Notes: a model not told the origin generated them from the letters alone. A stretch of DNA of 64,000 nt from Pleurotus djamor (GCA_029747585.1 JAPEVF010000124.1:1-64000), one strand, 5' to 3'; counted from the first letter of the stretch, positions 1 through 14,032 are shown. Numbers and translations are program-made.

Positions 1-2594
1 CATCGGGAAACGATAACGACACACACACATGATACTCACCTTTCTAGTCGAGCGGAAAGATCCTCGGCGGCGGACTCGTCATCACCCTTGTTTCCAACAT
101 CCAACAAAGACGAAGCTAAGCTTCTCTCGAGTCTCCTGTACATCAGGAACGAGAACGAGAATGGAATTTCGCGTAGGCGTAGGCGTTACGCTAAGCGCAG
201 TCAACAGAAAGCTAATAACGATGCGAATCATGATAGGAAACAAGGGACTTACTTTAAACCTGATATATATTGGACTTTTGATTCGACCCCTACGACAAGT
301 GCGTAACCAAACCAAGAGATTCGGGGTTGTTCCTATTCCTGATGTCCCATGGAAGCCTAGGACTCGCGTATCATGCATCATGTATGAGTTAGAATTCATG
401 ACTCTGAGAATATTACTGTAAACGAGGATCGGGAGTACGTGATTTGTTAATGTTAATTCGAAGCATAGCGACGGGCGCACCATCCGGCGGAGACTTTGTG
501 AGTTCCTGGGAACCAAGAAGTAAATTAGAGCGCTGTATTTGGGGGTGGAAAGAGCGCAGAGAGGCATGTCTGACCTATATGGGGTAGGAGACATGAATGA
601 TGATACCCAATGCGGAGGTTATGCGTCTTGAGTCTTGGGGTGCGCACTCAGGCTGAGCATATTTCGAGGTTCTTTTGGGGGTTGTTGATGGTGTTTCAAC
701 AGCAAGGGTCAATGGTTATGGCAGCCCCGAGCATGGAGCATGTTGGATGTGCGCCACGGATTCCAAGGGGATGGGGACTTCGTAGTTCTGGGGACCTATA
801 CTCTAAGTGGATGTCAGAGTTCAAGTCGGAAAGAGAAGGGGGAGAAGGAAAGGGTATAAAGTCTGCGGAAACGAAAGGTTGGACGTCAGTACTCACTCGG
901 TACACATTCCCCCTCATCCACTCTAATCTTTCTGATCTCCGTCGCTGCTTGCCATCACCACCATCACCACCTTCGTCTCCTCCTCCCTCGTCGCTCTTCT
1001 TGTCTACCTCGTCGTCACCGGCATCGTCACTGTCGTCGTCGCCGCCGCCACCGCCGTCATGGTGCCGGAGACCGTCTAAAATTACTCGCAGTAAGTCAAC
1101 CACCTCCCGCCAACACCGACGACTCGTTTGCTTACTTACTCGCACCATCTCCCCCTCCAGATACGCCGCCCGATGAACAACCCACTAATTCCACACGTGT
1201 GGTAAGGAACTCTCCACGTTCGCTGGTTGTTGTCGCAATTACTTACCTAGCCGGTTGCCTTTGTCGTTTGTAGATACCGAAACCTTCGTCACGATGAACG
1301 CGCTGTTGACGTTGTTCACGCAATGCGGCGGTCCGGAGACCGTTGTCGTCGTAGGTCCCGTGCGTTATGCTGCGCTACTCATGTGTCCGAGTCTCCGTAC
1401 GTGTTGTGTTGCTCTTCATCTTCTCACTGACTAATATCGTGTTCACCAATCTAGAGACCCTCGATGGGATGTGTGCGTCCGCGTCCGCCACGACGGCCCT
1501 TGACCATCTCTGATAAACCCAGGTAAGCATCAATTGTGTTTGTCAACTTTGTGGACGATGGACTTACTTTGCGAACGTCCAGTCACGAAGAGTCTGTCAG
1601 GAGTATCAAATATACTTACTTACTTTGGAGGGGTGTCGGCGTTCGTGGTCGTGGTAGTTTGTCATACACACACGGCTTGTTATGGCGATGAGTATTGATT
1701 TTTNATTATTCTTCCGTACGTACACAGAGCCCTAAGTACTAGACGACTCGTTTCCATGGGTTGTCACTTGCTCGTTCGAGTCCAGGGACTGGCCGGTCAT
1801 GGACCCACATCATCCTTCCGACTTTGTAACCAATCCCGTATAAGTACAAGACCTGCGCAAAAAGAAATGAGATCAACATCTGTCCGAAAAAAGATCACGA
1901 AGGGACTCACATAGAGTACACCCCACCCAAGAATCCTTGATAACTCCACCACGACGTCCATCCGCCTGTCGCAAACTTGAGGTTCCACCACGCAACCATA
2001 GACGTGTCTTTTCCGTGTATTTCGAAGACGTGAATCTTGAGTTTTCGAAGCATTGACCAATCAGGCATTAAACGTCAAACGCGAGGGATTGGTGTCGAAG
2101 AGAGATTGGCAGAGAGCCTGGGAGTAGCCAAGTCGGATTTGGAAGTAAATCGAAGGGAATTGACTGACCTCTGTGACGTGTTGACTTTGATGATAAACAG
2201 GCGCATAAAACTTGCTTGATTGCGATGCCGTACTATTCGTGTTGTTACCGCGGTAATCGCATCGTATCCGTGACCGTGTTGGGTCGGCTGGCAAGGGAGA
2301 ATGAAGGAGGGGTGAGGATAGCGAGGGTGCGTGGTGGTTTGGGAGGAGACGGGAGCGTGGTGCTTGAAGTTTGGGTTTGGGACGCAATTGTGGTGTTGGG
2401 CGTCGAGTTGAGGGTACTTGGTGACGACGGATAAGGCGCCGGTCAAGTAGGAAATGTGTTTGCGTACCTCATATTACCAGACCCCTTCCTCTCGCATGTG
2501 GAAGCGACCAGAGCAGATGTCCGCGCCGTTTCGTCTACGCATTGAGGCCGTGTATATGCTGGTTGATGCGAAGGATTGTATTGTTGCGGGAGGG
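1..2594. other. No supported gene; low-complexity and unassigned sequence
   Basis: I see no recognisable gene here. The longest open frame (minus, 82-594, 170 codons) matches no family I know. From about 945 to 1075 the plus strand is a CT- and CG-rich, trinucleotide-phased stretch. One frame of it is hydrophobic (L, V, A and T rich) and ends in a stop near 1075, so it could be a remnant exon. Several GTAAGT-like donors follow between 1090 and 1520, but no continuous conserved protein emerges. An 'n' at 1704 follows a T-run. Confidence 0.5.
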
Positions 2595-3289
2595 TTACGC
2601 GAGCGTGTAGAGGTCGGGAAGAGTTGGTGACGTAAGTAGTTGGAAGGACGACGGGAGTGATTGAACGGCATCGAAAAGAAGAGTTGCAGGTGGAGAGGGG
2701 CGGTGATGAGAGCGTGAGGATTTGCGAGGTTGGACGACTTGATGGCGGGAGGAGTTGGCCACATCGGTTATGAGGAACTGGGTGAGGCAATCGGCGACGC
2801 GAAAAGGATTGCAGAAGTAATAGTCACGTAGAATGATGTCATCTGTCCAACTGATGCATCATTTTTTNCCGCGCGTCTTTTGAGTTGTGGGATGTTCGGA
2901 TGCAATGAAGAAGTAAATACTCACGGCGGGGGTAGGCCTGAACGACGTTTACTGTCTATGACCATCCTTTCGTGTGCCCAAGTCCAAAATGCATCGAACG
3001 CGACGGTTGGCTGTAAGACCTGCCCATTGACCTCAATCGTCTTGAAGAGAGTAGATTTGTTGCTCCGTGAAACGATGGCTCGTGCTTTTGAAACAGGTGG
3101 CCGCGGGACCTTTGACGCGACTTTGTGACGCTTGCAGGGTGAAGGAGAGTCTGAATCACTGGTGTCATTGTCATCAGCACCTTCCTCGGATTCAACAAGG
3201 GTAGCAGGACTCGAGCCACAGGAGTTGGGCACAGACAGGGGATGCGCCGGGATCCTGCCTTTGGACTGTCCTGAGCGTGTCGCTGGCAT
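2595..3289 (-). pseudogene. Truncated 5-hmdU DNA kinase helical-domain (HMUDK-like) protein
   Basis: The start is the ATG at 3289 (product begins MPATRS). Exon 1 (3289-2925) carries a low-complexity acidic and basic N-terminus. Its end and the start of exon 2 (from 2850) form a conserved helical block. The order is FWTWAHERM, then RRSGLPPP joined to WTDDIILRDYYFCN, then FRVADCLTQFLI. This spacing is what I know from the basidiomycete HMUDK_hel family, a large expansion linked in the literature to DNA-modification genes and transposons. The intron is GTGAGT...CAG, with an 'n' after an A/T run inside it. After about residue 155 the frame becomes Ser/Pro rich and stops at 2595, giving 206 aa, far shorter than usual family members. 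No downstream frame restores the conserved continuation, so I call it truncated or decaying. A longer model with further introns down to about 2000 cannot be excluded. Confidence 0.5.
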
Positions 3290-3857
3290 TTTCACAATTG
3301 CGCGTGAATCCTGCCCTATTCAAGTGCTGGCTCTGATACAACTCAGATTCAAAATACAGCAGGATAAAAACAAACTCACCTGATGTCCCCTGGCCTCTTT
3401 TCTTGAGAGTAGTAGCCTTGTTGCTACGATCCGCCGTCTCTAAAAAAATTGGGAACCGAAAGAAAGGAGTGGCACGCAAGTTTTTAGCAGAAAAAAATTA
3501 CATAAATTCTGCGGACGATCGCGACGAAAAGTTAGGGGCTGCGACGATCAGGAGAAGTCTGCAAGAAGTCTGGCCTGAAGTTTATTGATACTTTTGACCG
3601 AGAATGCTACATATATTAGCAAAAGAAAGACTGATAAACATTGTTGAGGGGAAGGAGTGAAGGGATCAATTGGTGTGGTTTGAGTAGCCTCGAATTCCAG
3701 CCTCTATGATGATGGGTGTCTTGAGGTCCTTTTCAGACCTTCCTCACTATCCGACCTCCTGCAAAACAGTGGAAAACTTATATGTAACTCGAATGTCGCG
3801 TAGCCATTGCTTCAAGGTTGGGAAAGGTTCATCAGATCCAAGTCCGAAAATCAGGCA
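3290..3857. other. Intergenic, no gene seen
   Basis: This is the upstream region of the minus-strand HMUDK-like gene and lies left of the MITE. I see no conserved reading frame, RNA gene or repeat in it. Confidence 0.5.
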
Positions 3858-3859
3858 TA

Positions 3860-3902
3860 CTATGCCTAAGGGGTAGTCCGGAGATCACCCTTACTTCGGA
3901 TT
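3860..3902 (+). repeat. Left terminal inverted repeat of MITE
   Basis: This 43-bp end matches the reverse complement of 4152-4194 with three mismatches. Confidence 0.85.
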
Positions 3903-4151
3903 CTCGCTCAAAGTGTGCCTTCCTCCCAATCTTTACCCACCAAAATTTTATACTGGTGTCTCGTAGTCCAACCCTACGCACTCCAGGTGTCAGAACGACC
4001 GTAGGTTGGTTGGATGTTGAGTTAACTTTTAAAGAAATTGTCACGCTTAGCCGAGCAGCCGGGGCGGAGTACAAAATTGAGTCGGTCAGCTTGCAGTTCC
4101 TCATGTGGCGTGGGTAATTGATCTCGAAAATTGTTGTGACCGACGTGTGAC

Positions 4152-4194
4152 AATCCGAAGTGAGGGTGATCTCCGGACTACCCCCCAGGCATAG
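4152..4194 (-). repeat. Right terminal inverted repeat of MITE
   Basis: This is the inverted partner of 3860-3902 and is followed by the TA target-site copy. Confidence 0.85.
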
Positions 4195-4378
4195 TATTTG
4201 AACAACGGCGGTTCTTGCCCTTGAGTTCAACAAACCCCCACGTCGCGCGAGGTGTTGTTTACGAGTCCTTCCGCTCTTTCTTTCTCTCCTCCCCCTTCCG
4301 CAGTTGCTTTTTCTTTCCCCCGAGCATCTCTCTTCCCTCTTCCTTCGTCCTGAGCCCAACCTAATTACATTCTCAAAA

Positions 4379-5755
4379 ATGTTCCCCAAAGTCTCCGTTA
4401 TTCTCGCAGCCGTAATCTCGGCTAAGGTCGCTGTCGCCCAGTTGCCAACCTTCCCCGCTACCCCTTTGGCTTCTCGTCGTTTCCCGTACCCCACGGGCAT
4501 CGTACGTTCCCCAGATTGTTTATCTTTGACGATAGCGCTAATCTAGCTTTCAGCCTTACCAAGTTGACACCGAGAATTTGATGCGCGGCCGCCAGACCGG
4601 ATACAACATCTGTAACTCGACGACTCAAGGTCAAGATTCCCTCTGCCAGACCTCTTTCTTCAACTCCTTTGATGGTGAGCCCTACGAAGTACCATTGTGT
4701 ATCAGGAGTCAAATTTCTCAACATCGTTCTCATGTAGATTTCTGTATCTGGGGACCTTCCGAGCCCAACTCCATCGTTGGTGACACCGAGGGCTCAGCTG
4801 TTGCATGGTGCTCAAAGCCTGGCCACGGTACTCGTCTCATTCCTGAAGGAACCTTGAGAAGCTTGCAATTCATCCGTGCTCCCGACTATATCTCCATTGT
4901 TGGACACATCGACCAGACCAAACTTAACATCGCGGCTGGTGATTTCGGTGGTGAATTGGACCCCCATGGTGCTGACTTGGTGAGCATCAGTCTATTTTTT
5001 TTCTTCTGTTTTCCTTGGCACTTGCCACAGCACCAACACCCTACCAAGAACGTGCGCTGATATTGGTTTCAGCGTGGAAACCCCCTTGGAGGGCTCCTTT
5101 ACTCTAATAGCTGGTCCGGAGGAAACAACGATAGCTATACCCAAGTTATTGAATGGCATCAGTGCGTAAATTCACCATGCCTTCTCATCATGACTTACAT
5201 CTTCGGTTTAGGTTCATCGGTGCCGATTTCTTCTGCATGAAAGCTTGCGACCCGAGCAAGACCAACGCTGCTGCACTCTGTGAACATACCCTTGATCGCA
5301 TCGGTTGCGCTTACAATGTTCCTAATGCCGCTCGCGATGGTGTCTTTGAAGCCTGTGATGGGGAGAACCAAGACGTCCCAGGTGTCTACACTGTCAATGG
5401 TGCCGTCACCACCTACAGACAACCACCCGAGTCACTCGGTGCCATCACCTCCATGCCTTACACCGCTCGTGTCCCTGCCAGCAGCAACTGTGTCCCCTTC
5501 GCCAGTGCTGAGGTCTTTGGCGCGTTGGGCTCCGTCAGCGCTGATCCTTCCGTTGTCCCACCTACTTCCCTCGCTACCACGAGCTCTTCGTCCAACTCCG
5601 TCCCCACCTCTCTCCTCACCCGTTCGACGTCCTCTGGAACCCAAACCGGCACCGCCGCTGGTGCTTCCGAGACTGACAACGGTGCCAGCGTCGTTGTATT
5701 GTCTGGTGTCGTCACCACCCTCGGCGTCGTCTTCTCCGCTTTGTTCCTCTCATGA
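4379..5755 (+). CDS. Macrofage-activating-glycoprotein family, secreted, probably GPI-anchored
   Basis: There are five exons: 4379-4501, 4554-4674, 4738-4979, 5073-5161 and 5212-5755, all with GT-AG introns, giving 372 aa. Residues 1-20 form a signal peptide. Family hallmarks follow: FCIWGPSEPNS, the DTEG block with AWCSKPG and TRLIP, GGELDPHGAD, RGNPLGGL, and a C-terminal Cys-rich part around FFCMKACDP and CEHTLDRIGC. The last about 90 residues are Ser/Thr rich and end in a hydrophobic tail, typical of a GPI anchor signal on a cell-wall glycoprotein. Biochemical function is unknown; the name comes from a Lentinula protein. A paralogue lies at 41999-44627. The MITE ends 184 bp upstream. Confidence 0.88.
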
Positions 5756-6272
5756 TTTTCCATTTCCACATGGCATCGCGAACTAATGGGACTCGTCTTA
5801 CTCCATCTTCCATAGGATGCTCAGGACTTTCCTTGTTATTTTCATAGCAATCCCCGCACCCACGAACACGCCCCAACCATTGATGTTGTTTTGTTTTTGT
5901 CTCAGCTTCGGCTGCGAACTCTTTTCTTCCCCTTCGTGTACTTGTCTCGACTGTTGGTTGAGCTGTGACAACAACAAAATCTCATCCCCTCCATATCTAT
6001 ATTTCTATACGATCCTTCTTGTTCATTGTTGTTTGTTGGCCTTGTTCTTCATTTCTATCATGTTTTGACGACCGAACGCTTTTCACTCTTACGCGTGGTT
6101 ATCATTTCGATCCCAAATTATTTGTTCAACACCTGCAACCTTACCTACACGACGTCTTCGCACGTTACGTATAATTATACCCATGGGCATACACCCTTCT
6201 TTGTATGTAGCCTGCATATACGGCCGCAAGCCACTTCCAATCGTTACAAGTACAACGTGTGATATGCTGACC
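5756..6272. other. Intergenic between convergent genes
   Basis: This T-rich 3' flank is shared by two convergent genes. I see no conserved frame in it. Confidence 0.5.
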
Positions 6273-7288
6273 TCAAGCAAAACCTGGTGGCGCATTGGGT
6301 ACAGGCTGGGACGCAACCTCGAGCTCTTTCCACTCGTTAACCCACATATACCGCGAGAAGCTGACATAGAGGTAGCGGAACCAGACCAATTGGCTTTGGT
6401 GCGCCCGCATGGCCGATATCGCACGAAAGTAGTCTCTCCAGTGTGATACAAAGGTCATGGAATCTTTAGAGGTGATCCTGAAATAAAAATAAGTTGAAAT
6501 TGGTCGAAATTTGCAGCTGGGGCGCGAACGTACATTTTGGTGAAGACAGCATCGACTGGCCCAATGTATTTGCGCAGCAACGGCGTGGAGACGAGTGTGA
6601 ATACACGAGGAGCGATAGACACCGATGCATGGGGCGAGTCCATGTCCTTGGCGAGTTGGAGGACGGCATGAGGTATGGATTTGTGGTTCGGATGGCCTGA
6701 AACGCCATCTTCGTCAAACGTAAGGATCTACAGCGACGCCAATTGATACAATGCACAGAGTCAAAAGATAAGCCGAAACGAACGGTCGTAATATGGTGCG
6801 CAGTGACATATTGCCAGACAAAGTCTGCAATGACTTCTGCGTCCCAGGTAGTGGTGAAGTTGTCTTTGAGTTTTCTACGCAAGACATTGATTGAAGTCAT
6901 TGTTGAAGCAACGAACATCAAAAAAGAGAAGTCAAACATACGGATGGTCCACAATCTTCCTATTCTCCTTCTTCACTCCCAGAATGTCCAAGCTCCCTTC
7001 AAGCTCCAGAGATCGGATATCCCCCAAGCCGTCTGCATCGCCAGTTGACAAACAAAGAGAATGAATCTCTGGTGTCTTCCCACTTGACTCCCGGCGAAGA
7101 GCTAGTAAGGTGGGTGCAAAGAACATGCATTCATCGTCTGGATGCGCTGTTACCAGGAGCACATTTCCGAGACCTTGCGTCGAACTCTCGAGCTTATGGA
7201 ATGAGACATCTGGAACTCGCGGAAAGAGCAGAAGTACAGTCAAAGTCGCAAAGAGAAAGAGTAAACGAAGCTGTTGAGCTCGTCGCAT
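6273..7288 (-). CDS. N-acetylglucosaminyl-phosphatidylinositol de-N-acetylase (PIG-L/GPI12)
   Basis: The second step of GPI-anchor synthesis at the ER is deacetylation of GlcNAc-PI, which this family carries out. Four exons (7288-6942, 6874-6784, 6727-6534, 6477-6273) give 278 aa, close to the family length. An N-terminal membrane segment (about residues 6-22) precedes the zinc-binding motif AHPDDE. Downstream come GDADGLG, KLKDNFTTTWD, and the second metal motif TFDEDGVSGHPNH. I start at the ATG at 7288; the frame extends two codons upstream without another ATG. All introns are 50-70 nt. The product fits with the GPI-anchored glycoproteins in the window, but this is a housekeeping enzyme and not evidence of a cluster. 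Confidence 0.92.
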
Positions 7289-7516
7289 CTTCAAGTGGTG
7301 GTCATTCGGTCAGAGAAGTTGAATGCAAACCTCACCAACACTCCGGGCGCTGACTACTCCGAGCGCCCAGAAGTTAGGGTCGAGCATAGGAGATAGGAGG
7401 AGTAGCTTGCCAAAATGGAATGAAGTATCTACACACCCACACTCTTACGGAGGAGAACGAAACAAGTGCTATTCAGCTAAATAGTAGTACGTAGACTCCT
7501 GATAACTAGGTATGTC

Positions 7517-8853
7517 TCAAGGACAGAAGGTGAGCGTATATTCTGGATTGGATGAAGATGGACACAAGACAATCGAAGGTCCACCGTTTGAGTTATCATA
7601 GGGGAACACAAAAGAACTGGGACAGTTGTTTTCTTAAGACCAGTTATTATCGGCTCTTGACATGTTAACAAACTCCACTCACTGAAGAACGAGTAGAATT
7701 CCACTCCTAGAGGAGTGATCAGTCAATCCACGCGGTGAAACTTTTGGAAGCAGCTTACCGCTTGCGGGACAGGTAGCAGGAGTACCGTGGCTGCCGGTAC
7801 AGCAGTTAGAGGAGTTTCCTGAGAAGTCGAGGCGCAGGTCAGTCATTATGTATTATTACTTACTCCGACCGAGAGGTAATCAATACCTGGATTTCCGTCA
7901 AGATTCGCGGTGCAAGCGTTGTTACAGCCGACTAGCTGATTAGCAGCATTGGTTGCACCTCTGAGCTGAGTAGGACCTAGTTCCAAGTCCTCGCGATGAA
8001 TTTGAACAAACAAGCGATGATTATGTTAACTTACACACAGCGTTCAGGTCGACTGCGCAGCTTACCGTCGGACATACATTACTGGTGATCCGCATAGGAA
8101 GATTGAAGCCGTCTGTAAGCGAGACTAGGATTCGTGGAGTTAAGTATAGCAGACCAGAGAAATATATATTTTAACGGAGGCCGTCGACGCACCATCGTAA
8201 AAGTCTTGTTGATCCGCGCCAAGCGTCCACTCAGCGACGGTCACCGGAGCAACCTGCGAAAGCTACTGAGATTTCTGTGACTAGGATATGTTTAGGTGCA
8301 GCATACCGCGGCGCTTGAGCACAGTAAACCGCCTTGACATCCACCAGAAACGCAGGCAGAGGGACCGGTATTGCTGCCGTTGAAACTGCAATCGCGTCTT
8401 CCCTAGTACTACCTTGAGCATTGCGGAACAATGAAGCAGTATTGGTACGTACCCAGATTCTCCCACCCCTCCAGTCATTGGGAACATTGAATGTCTCTGA
8501 AGTCCCTGGGGGAGCTTCCCAACTTCGGTGCGGAGAAGGTCAGCTGCTTAATTGATTGAAAAGAAGGACGAGAGATATACGCTCACCCACTAGCATGGCT
8601 GGGTATGCTGAGCCCGCTATCGGGATCAGTATAGATCTATCCGATGAATCCTTGATGAGATATAGAACTAGAAAGGCTGGGCCACGTACTGCAGGCCTAA
8701 TTTTCGTGAGTTCCATCAGTCGTAATGTGAAGTGATGCTCACTCACCAAATGGTGAATCCGCAGTTGTTTGTCACTGTGAACGTCCTTGCCTTTGCTCCT
8801 AGATGAAGAAAGGTCGAAGCAAAGACAGCAAATCTAGCACTGAAATGCTTCAT
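7517..8853 (-). CDS. Thaumatin-like protein 1
   Basis: A gene with about ten introns and a product near 250 aa. After a signal peptide ending near AKA, the mature protein starts RTFTVTNNC. The next blocks follow the thaumatin order: FTIWPA, TDPDSG, GWEAPPGTS, DWRGGRIWGRRDC, GGCQGGLLC, VAEWTL, DFYDVSLTDGFNLPM, DLNAVCPTQL, ACTANLDGNP, NCCTGSHGTPATC and FFKNNCPSSFVFPYD. The R-E-D-D acidic-cleft residues and the Cys pattern are kept. The codons for W-P-A need a 7-nt exon at 8690-8696. The stop is TGA at 7517. Fungal members are secreted and some have beta-glucanase activity; I cannot tell which here. A paralogue with the same exon plan is at 12669-13984. Confidence 0.9.
8690..8696 (-). other. 7-nt micro-exon of thaumatin-like gene 1
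   Basis: The minus-strand exon GCCTGCA lies between ...AATTAG and GTACGT. It supplies the last base of Trp plus Pro-Ala in FTIWPA. Skipping it creates an in-frame stop. Confidence 0.85.
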
Positions 8854-10144
8854 TCCAAGGCGAGCTATGATTCGAGGGAAGCACAGAGGATTGACTCGAA
8901 CTGTGACAGACACAATCTGTCAGTTATATCCGCGTTCACTCTCCCATTCTGCCGAGTATGCAGGATCATTCAGATATTTTAAGGCCGCTAACTAGTCATG
9001 ATCACTTACTAGCGAAGGGAGTTGGTGTCAGTGCGCCTATGATCCGGAGTCGGCTTCTGATATCCTACGTGCACCTGGGGTGTAGGAAGGACCGCAGTAT
9101 TGCCGAGAATTAAAAATAGCTCAAAGCTGCTACATAGTACACTAGAATGTACAAGTCTGCAGAGCCTAGGAAGCTGATAAGTATCAGGGCGACTACGCGT
9201 AGTGTACCACCATGGACCTTATATGAGCTCTACGCGACCCTCAGTTAGCCACATGCTCCCCATCTGTGTAATGTAAGCGAGGCTTAGCATTTCGTATCAT
9301 AGATAGAGCTCTGGTGTGCGCACGTCGTGATCATAGCTGTATATGTCGCTTGGCCGTCGACCAAGAGCGTTGGATTCTAACTTCGTATCAGATAGGGGAG
9401 TCGATAGGAGACCTCGAACCTGGGCGCTCTCGGCTTTTCCCGACAGTGGTTCAAAGTTATTCAACCAAGCCTGATTCTACGTTTCCCAATAACGAAGGGA
9501 GGGCCGCATGAATACGGCAGTACCTGATACTGTGACGGAGGTACGATATCCATCTACACTGGACAAGGTCCATTGCGTCAAGGCCTGTATTTATGTAAGA
9601 AGATTGTTCAAGCCAAAGAGATATCGATAGATACTCAACCAGTATCTACTATCCAGCTGAGGGTGCAATGAACAGTCATTGACACATTCAAAATAAACAT
9701 CCTGTGAGTGATGAAGAACCTGGTCAGTTTACTTTCACTCATGCTTTACTCTATTATATAGAGCTCTATAGCTAGTCTCTGAAGACTCTATGACGTACGC
9801 CATTACTTGTACAGATTGTTCTCGGAGTTCTCCGGTGAAATGACGTTGTGTTCTCTTGAATCTACGAAACTGCAATGACTTTGTCATGACGGTAAGAACG
9901 TCACCACATCGTCATAAGCCATTATTCGTTCTAGAATTTCAACCGAGGGAGATGACGTAGAACTGCCGTGGTGACGCGTAGCACTTGCCGCAAGTTAGGA
10001 GATTCCAGGGGAAAGGATAGGGAACGACGACAGTTTTCCGGATGGACAAAAACCTTGTTGTGTAGTTTTACAAACAAAACCACACAGTCTCAGGAATGTG
10101 CTTTTTACCCAAGTGTACTCGTTATCACGCACAAAACTTGACTG
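8854..10144. other. Intergenic between divergent genes, no gene seen
   Basis: About 1.3 kb separates the divergent thaumatin-like gene and the esterase. No conserved coding frame or RNA gene is visible. Confidence 0.5.
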
Positions 10145-10151
10145 TATAAAA
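10145..10151 (+). promoter_or_regulatory. Putative TATA box of esterase gene
   Basis: TATAAAA lies 41 nt upstream of the ATG at 10192. Confidence 0.5.
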
Positions 10152-10191
10152 TGTAGGGCCTTCTGTCTCTGTCTGAGACTCACCTTCAAGG

Positions 10192-12421
<2,230 letters not shown>

Positions 12422-12668
12422 GTGCGTGTCATGAGCTGATGTAGTCATAGCCATTGTGCATTGTAGCCTGGAACCAGCTGGACATTCGGACATACTTAGG
12501 CTGTTATCATTTGTGATCGCAAATTGGTTTTTATTGAAGGGATCGCATATTGATTTGGGGACTCATTCCAGTACATACTTTACAAAGGGCGATGAAACAA
12601 CTTACCACGTTTACAGTACCCGTAAGTCTACACGTGTATATACATATGGTGACTCTGAAGGTATCAAC

Positions 12669-13984
12669 TTAAGGGCAGAAGATGAGAGTGTAGTCTGCGT
12701 TCAATCCAGAATCACAGGTGAACAGCGCGGTGCCACTGGGCTCGTCGAACGCGTAGGCGTAGGAGTTGGGGCAATTTCCCTCTGTAATCTATGTCAAATA
12801 CTGATCTTGGCGAAATAAGTGAGGTCAACTCACTGAAGAAATCATAGAATTGGACACCTGAACGTAGAAATGAGCGAGGTAAGTTGAGGGATGGCACTGC
12901 AAGGCAGCTTACCGTTGGCGGGACAGGTTTCCAAAGTGTTGTGACTCCCCGAGCAACAGTTGGCGGAGTCAGCTGAGATGACATTAGACGAGTGCAAGGT
13001 TTAAAGGACGAAACGTCCGTACCTTGGTTCCCATCGAGGTTGGCGGTGCAGGCGCTGTTACAGCCTAGGACTGCACCGTTTCCATCAGTGGGGCCGGCGA
13101 GCTCTGCGGGGCCTAGGTTTTTAATTAGAACCATTGGCAATGCGAATAAACCACATTTTTNGATGCCGACTCACAGATCGCGTTAAGATCGACTGGGCAA
13201 CCAGCAGTGGGGCAGCCTTGATTGTTGGTAATTTGCATGGGAAGATTGAAGCCATCAACGAGGGAAACTATAAGGAGCTATTGTATATGCAAGGCGAGGG
13301 CTAAACGTTAAACATGCGTACCATCATAGAAGTCTCGGTTACCGTCGCCTGAGAGAGTCCACTCAGCAACGGACACAGGTGGAACACCCTATGATTTCGG
13401 TACTCCAGTTATGGCGTGCATGCGACAGTGGATACACTGTGAACTCACCGTTCCCGTAGAGGGATCACATTCCAGGCCTCCGTTGCAACCACCCGACAAA
13501 CAGGAGGTTGGCCCGGGGTTGGTGCTGAAGTCACAGTTGCGCCTTCCCTAAATGCATGCATAGGGGAGTGAGTAAGTATTTAGAGGAGAAACTGGGTGAC
13601 AAACCCAAATCCTTCCCGCAGTCCAATCGTTAGGGACGAAGAAATTGACTGAAGTGCCGGATCCAGCCTCCCATCTGTACTCCCGTCAGTCCACAGTAAA
13701 GAGGCATAGGAATGAGAAATCACCCGGTAGCTTGGTCTGGAGTACTGGAACCGACATTGAGGTCAGTGAATAACTGGTGGGTGGTTCAGAGATGGGTCAG
13801 TAGCATTTCATGGTACACTTACGCCTGGCCTACGAAAGTCGGAACGTCAGCCTAGACCGAGAGTCTGAGTGAACACAAAAGAATCATACCAAATGGTAAA
13901 GGGGCAATTGTTCGTGACGGTGAACGTACGAGCTTGAGAGCCAACAGCAGCGAGTAAGATTCCGGTTGCTTGAATGTATTTCAT
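12669..13984 (-). CDS. Thaumatin-like protein 2
   Basis: This gene has the same plan as the gene at 7517-8853, with about ten introns. After the signal peptide (about 18 residues) come RTFTVTNNC, FTIWPGLFTDLN, GWEAGSGTS, DWTAGRIWGRRNC, GGCNGGLECD, VAEWTLSGDG, DFYDVSLVDGFNLPM, CPVDLNAICPAEL, ACTANLDGNQ, NCCSGSHNTLETC and NCPNSYAYAFDEPSGT, ending in IFCP and a TAA at 12669. The family's acidic-cleft residues and cysteines are present. Exon 1 is 13984-13890, exon 2 is the 7-nt exon 13823-13829, exon 3 is 13773-13724 and exon 4 is 13674-13605. A single 'n' at 13161 lies in an intron. The paralogues are similar enough to suggest local duplication around the esterase. Confidence 0.92.
13823..13829 (-). 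other. 7-nt micro-exon of thaumatin-like gene 2
   Basis: The minus-strand exon GCCAGGC lies between ...TTTCGTAG and GTAAGT. It completes Trp and adds Pro-Gly in FTIWPG, exactly where gene 1 has its 7-nt exon. Confidence 0.88.
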
Positions 13985-14024
13985 TGTGTGATTGACGATG
14001 GGTTTCAACGAAAGAGAGGCAGCC

Positions 14025-14032
14025 TTTTTATA
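14025..14032 (-). promoter_or_regulatory. Putative TATA box of thaumatin-like gene 2
   Basis: TATAAAAA on the minus strand lies about 40 nt upstream of the start codon at 13984. Confidence 0.55.

Larger units (their letters stand above)
3860..4194. mobile_element. MITE with 43-bp inverted repeats and TA target duplication
   Basis: The segment begins CTATGCCTAAGGGGTAGTCC and ends in its near-perfect reverse complement; 40 of 43 terminal bases match. A TA dinucleotide lies directly outside each end (3858-3859 and 4195-4196), as expected for Tc1/mariner-type insertion. The 335-bp interior encodes no transposase and has no ORF with family resemblance. The open frame crossing it on the minus strand is a by-product. 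It sits about 180 bp upstream of the secreted glycoprotein start codon, so it is part of that gene's 5' flank. Non-autonomous mariner-like MITE is my reading; the superfamily rests only on the TA duplication. Confidence 0.8.

Noticed and set aside
1760..1800. A GTTCGAGTCC segment like a tRNA T-arm
   Set aside because: No matching stem or acceptor and D arms can be folded around it.
3832..4500. A 222-codon minus-strand open frame
   Set aside because: It runs through the MITE and its inverted repeats and the first exon of the glycoprotein gene; there is no conserved sequence.
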